Assembly: GCF_900129935.1 (NCBI RefSeq)
Contig: NZ_FQXJ01000007.1
Location: forward strand, 186,001 to 250,000
DNA: 64,000 nt
Origin: Desulfosporosinus lacus DSM 15449
GTDB lineage: Bacteria; Bacillota; Desulfitobacteriia; Desulfitobacteriales; Desulfitobacteriaceae
Reading direction: 5' to 3'
Shown here in pieces: positions 61,597 to 64,000 of the stretch. Each line of letters starts with the position of its first letter. Position 1 is the stretch's first letter. The notes below the pieces were generated by a model that saw nothing but the letters and a program-made list of their open reading frames with translations, was not told the origin of the DNA and made no database searches. Made by a program: the position numbers and the translations under genes.

Positions 61597-62304
61597 TTAT
61601 TGATTTTCTGATATTTCAGGGTCTAATTTCTCCTTGGGCGGTTGTGTACGGGTCGCTTTGACGACTAGGTAAATACCGCCTGAGATAAGCAAGAGTGGAA
61701 CTAAACTCCCTCTAAGTAAGTTGTAATAATCCCAGTTTTCGATAAGACGAGGCAAGAATGAATATCTGTCTATTTGCCTTACTAGGCTGAGAAGGCCGAT
61801 TATTATTATTGTAGATCCTATTATGCGACGATTTTTCAAAAGAGGAGTATAATCAAACAATTGACGGTCAAAGAGATCCTGATCGACGATAGTTTGCCCG
61901 TTTTCAAACCGCTTCCTTAAATGATGGCTCTCAAAGAAACTGAAAAACCAAGTGGGTATTACTATAAAAGGAATGAGGAAATCCAAACCGATAAAGTTGA
62001 TGAGAGCGATTCCGCCAAAGGTGATGATCATCAGCTGAAGACCACGTCGAAAAAGCCCCAAATGCATGTGCGCAGCACCAGGAATCAGACTGTAGCAGAG
62101 AAACAGGAATTTCTCTAGAAAAGTTTTTCTAGGGATGCCCGCAGGGGAATTTGTTGACGCTGGGTTGAAACTGAGATTTTGTTCAAGGCACTGGCGGCAG
62201 GCGGTTTTATCGTCTACTTTAATTGTGCATTCCGAGCAGATTGGATTTTTACATTTCACGCATATGGCTTGGGCTTCTTGATTGGGATGATATTGGCAAT
62301 TCAT
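61597..62304 (-). CDS. B-box zinc-finger membrane protein
   Basis: 235 residues. The N-terminal 45 residues are a B-box-type zinc finger (C-x4-H then CVKCKNPICSEC and CRQC). A TM2-like and further membrane helices follow (about 83-140 and 165-215). Such proteins are common in Firmicutes; function is unknown. It lies 18 nt after the anti-sigma factor gene on the same strand and is probably part of that operon. Confidence 0.82.
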   Translation of the reverse strand: MNCQYHPNQEAQAICVKCKNPICSECTIKVDDKTACRQCLEQNLSFNPASTNSPAGIPRKTFLEKFLFLCYSLIPGAAHMHLGLFRRGLQLMIITFGGIALINFIGLDFLIPFIVIPTWFFSFFESHHLRKRFENGQTIVDQDLFDRQLFDYTPLLKNRRIIGSTIIIIGLLSLVRQIDRYSFLPRLIENWDYYNLLRGSLVPLLLISGGIYLVVKATRTQPPKEKLDPEISENQ

Positions 62305-62322
62305 GGGTAAATCCCCCTTTTT

Positions 62323-62799
62323 CTATTTTGACAATCTCAAAGATTCAATCTTTTCAAGAGCGTCGTTAGCTACTTGGCTCATTTTATCGAAGGGAATAGT
62401 AATTTGCTTACCTAGCTCGGTATGCAATTCGGTCATCTGACCGTTTTCAGATCCAGGGTTCAAGGTGGTTAGGTTCAGGGCGAAAAGGAGGATTCCCGCT
62501 GCTATCATGCTAACGCCCCAGTTTTTTAACTCGAAAAGGTGGAAGGGGTTCGTGCTAACCATGTTTTCCCTATACCGATTCTTATCAATAGCCTTCATAA
62601 CGTTGATTTTGATATCTAGAGGAGGATAGAGGATTACTTGCTTTTTTGCCAAGCTCTCTAATGTCTCCTGAATAATTGCAACGATACTGCGGCATTCAGG
62701 GCAATTCGCTAGATGAGAAGCCATTTCGTCTCGTTCTGCCTCGCTCAAACTGTATTTAACGTAGCTGTGCCAGTTGTCCCGGCTTCGATAACAGGTCAT
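62323..62799 (-). CDS. Anti-sigma factor with zinc-finger domain
   Basis: 158 residues from ATG 62799 (GGAGG 8 nt upstream). The N-terminal zf-HC2 motif is H-x3-C-x2-C (HLANCPEC, near 30). A single membrane helix lies near 98-115 (WGVSMIAAGILLFAL), then an external or amphipathic tail. It would hold the ECF sigma factor at the membrane. It overlaps the sigma gene by 44 nt, which implies translational coupling. Confidence 0.88.
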   Translation of the reverse strand: MTCYRSRDNWHSYVKYSLSEAERDEMASHLANCPECRSIVAIIQETLESLAKKQVILYPPLDIKINVMKAIDKNRYRENMVSTNPFHLFELKNWGVSMIAAGILLFALNLTTLNPGSENGQMTELHTELGKQITIPFDKMSQVANDALEKIESLRLSK

Positions 62800-63376
62800 G
62801 GTCTTCACCTCCAGAAGATGTAGGTTGGAGTTTGTCTCTTAACATTTTTCGACCCCGAAACAACCGAGTTTCCACCGTTCTTTTGGGTATATCCGTTATG
62901 TCTGCAATTTGTTGGGGGCTGAAGTCTTCAAAGTAGTATAGGATAAGGACTGTACTGTAGATTGCCGGCAGGCTCCCGACCGCTGCTTGTACTTCAGAGG
63001 TAATCTCCTGCTGTAGAAACAAGTCTTCTGGGCTGTCTTCGTCAGAACAGAGATTATCCAGACTGAAAGATTCTACATATGTGGGTTTTTTCTTCCGACA
63101 CCAATCGAGGCAATGGTTTACTGCAATTCGGTAGAGCCAAGTGGAAAACGCAGAGCCCTGTTTGAATCCAGCAAGATTGTTATAGGCCTTGATAAAAATA
63201 TCTTGGGTGAGGTCTCGGGCGTCTTCAACGTTCTGAGTATAATAATAAACTGTCCTGTATAATCCTGTCTGATAGCGCTCCACGATATCTCCATATCGCT
63301 CGCCATTTCCTGCTAGGATAGATTTAATTAATTCTTCATCCCCTTTGAGGATGTTTTGAGCTTCATCATCATGCAA
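62756..63376 (-). CDS. ECF-type RNA polymerase sigma factor
   Basis: 206 residues from TTG 63376, chosen because AAGGGCGGTGA lies 8 nt before it; TTG 63433 lacks a ribosome site. Region 2 (YYYTQNVEDARDLTQDIFIKAY, then FSTWLYRIAVNHCLDWCRKKK) and region 4 (LPAIYSTVLILYYFEDFS, PQQIADITDIPKRTVETRL) are clear. It directs transcription in response to an envelope signal relayed by the anti-sigma factor. The target promoter is not identified. Confidence 0.92.
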   Translation of the reverse strand: MHDDEAQNILKGDEELIKSILAGNGERYGDIVERYQTGLYRTVYYYTQNVEDARDLTQDIFIKAYNNLAGFKQGSAFSTWLYRIAVNHCLDWCRKKKPTYVESFSLDNLCSDEDSPEDLFLQQEITSEVQAAVGSLPAIYSTVLILYYFEDFSPQQIADITDIPKRTVETRLFRGRKMLRDKLQPTSSGGEDHDLLSKPGQLAQLR

Positions 63377-63461
63377 ATACCGTTCACCGCCCTTACTATC
63401 TTTTAGACGTATCGATGCTGGATTATACTTCAATTGAAATGAAATTCTTAATTGAATACCT

Positions 63462-63501
63462 TAAAAAGAAGAACCTCGCCGGTCTTTTGACTGGGGAGGT
63501 T
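63462..63501 (-). terminator. Terminator between the partial membrane gene and the sigma gene
   Basis: On the minus strand AACCTC/GAGGTT with GTC/GAC inside, then CTTCTTTTT. It insulates the sigma operon. Confidence 0.75.
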
Positions 63502-63539
63502 TCCGTTAGATGATTAGCAATTTATATTAGATATAGAGG

Positions 63540-64000
63540 TTAAACCGGTTGTTTCACCTTGCGCTGAAAAAATAGAAATATCGGGAGAGGAACGATAATC
63601 CAACCGAAGCTCTTAATTAGGCTATTTAGGGCTCTTTGTTTGGTTAAGGATCGTTCATCATTAACAATTCGATCGTATTGCTCTTTTAACTCTGCATCAC
63701 TTAGAGTTTGAGTTGGATTAGCTGGCGTTGGAATCTCTCCTTTATATTGGGGTTGCATCTTATATTGCTCAAAGCTCTGATAATAACCAGGTGGAGCAAC
63801 AATATCAGCCACAGCCATAAAAGCCGCTACTGTCCCCCCAATCGTCATCATCAACGTTGCAAATAGTATCAAATAAACATAGACAGTTTTAATCATTTCG
63901 TTACCTCTTTCCACAGATTCTTCGTTGCCTTTTTTAATTCCTATCACACTTGCTATGATTAAAATGATTAGTATTAAAGGTACGATACCGATCAGAATGC
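63540..64000 (-). CDS. Membrane protein of unknown function, partial at the window edge
   Basis: The frame runs from TAA at 63540 without stop to the end of the window. The visible part has an upstream helix (LIGIVPLILIILIIASV), a short charged loop, a second helix (YVYLILFATLMMTIGGTVAAF), an external domain with TPANPTQTLSDAEL and a last helix (SFGWIIVPLPIFLFF). An internal ATG at 63896 with AGAGG upstream would give 118 residues, but the hydrophobic stretch before it suggests the gene starts beyond 64000. No recognised family. Confidence 0.65.
   Translation of the reverse strand, partial: ILIGIVPLILIILIIASVIGIKKGNEESVERGNEMIKTVYVYLILFATLMMTIGGTVAAFMAVADIVAPPGYYQSFEQYKMQPQYKGEIPTPANPTQTLSDAELKEQYDRIVNDERSLTKQRALNSLIKSFGWIIVPLPIFLFFQRKVKQPV

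Overview
The window looks like a chromosomal segment of an anaerobic, spore-forming, respiring Firmicute. The nearest relatives by gene content are probably Desulfosporosinus or Desulfitobacterium; this is inferred from content, since no rRNA is present. Supporting evidence: a LysM/GH18 spore-cortex hydrolase and a CotD-like coat protein; AT-rich DNA with strong AGGAGG ribosome sites and many TTG/GTG starts; multihaem nitrite reductase NrfHA; Tat/NrfD-type respiratory modules; the futalosine menaquinone pathway (MqnB, MqnD); and a probable selenoprotein. No rRNA, tRNA, complete insertion sequence, prophage or CRISPR array was seen.

Layout. 0.1-6 kb: molybdopterin oxidoreductase, spore hydrolase, nrfHA. 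6-11.3 kb: Ca2+/H+ exchanger, a GNAT gene broken by an in-frame TGA, universal stress protein, minimal sufCB, a HAD phosphatase. 11.4-18.4 kb: L,D-transpeptidase, FUSC exporter, trkAH potassium uptake, GNAT. 18.7-20.4 kb: a four-cluster ferredoxin plus NrfD membrane subunit with no catalytic subunit beside them. 20.8-26.2 kb: RidA, a TDT transporter, a GNAT-like protein, a FrnE/DsbA-type thioredoxin whose first active-site Cys codon is TGA, a small sirohaem reductase, and mqnBD. 26.2-30.5 kb: coat protein, UROD-like protein, PaaK, tandem-GNAT protein. 31-39.5 kb: a beta-oxidation operon (thiolase, CoA transferase, 3-hydroxyacyl-CoA dehydrogenase, crotonase, acyl-CoA dehydrogenase) behind a sigma-54 promoter and followed by a sigma-54 activator. 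39.6-48.2 kb: NRDE protein, RACE-like ASKHA protein, soluble chemoreceptor-like protein, small unknowns, and an EmrAB-type efflux operon ending in marR. 48.2-54.1 kb: a purine-catabolism locus in two units (PucG-like aminotransferase; three-subunit xanthine dehydrogenase family enzyme). 54.3-64 kb: MazG-like, MetE-like, DegV, acyl-CoA dehydrogenase, MsrAB, a Cys-rich PAS protein, zinc-finger proteins, an ECF sigma/anti-sigma pair and a partial membrane protein.

The two strongest leads are these. (1) Both purine-catabolism units carry the same compound control region: an inverted pair of PurBox-like CGAAC sites with identical 24-nt spacing, a near-identical promoter, a C74-type (guanine-class) purine riboswitch aptamer, a conserved intervening hairpin, and mutually exclusive antiterminator/terminator stems. 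(2) The FrnE-like protein at 23161-23769 appears to contain selenocysteine in a U-P-F-C active site. Further points are a CX3CH haem motif in NrfH, two very long perfect hairpins, an inverted-architecture chemoreceptor, an unexplained multi-hairpin intergenic element, and several small ORFs.
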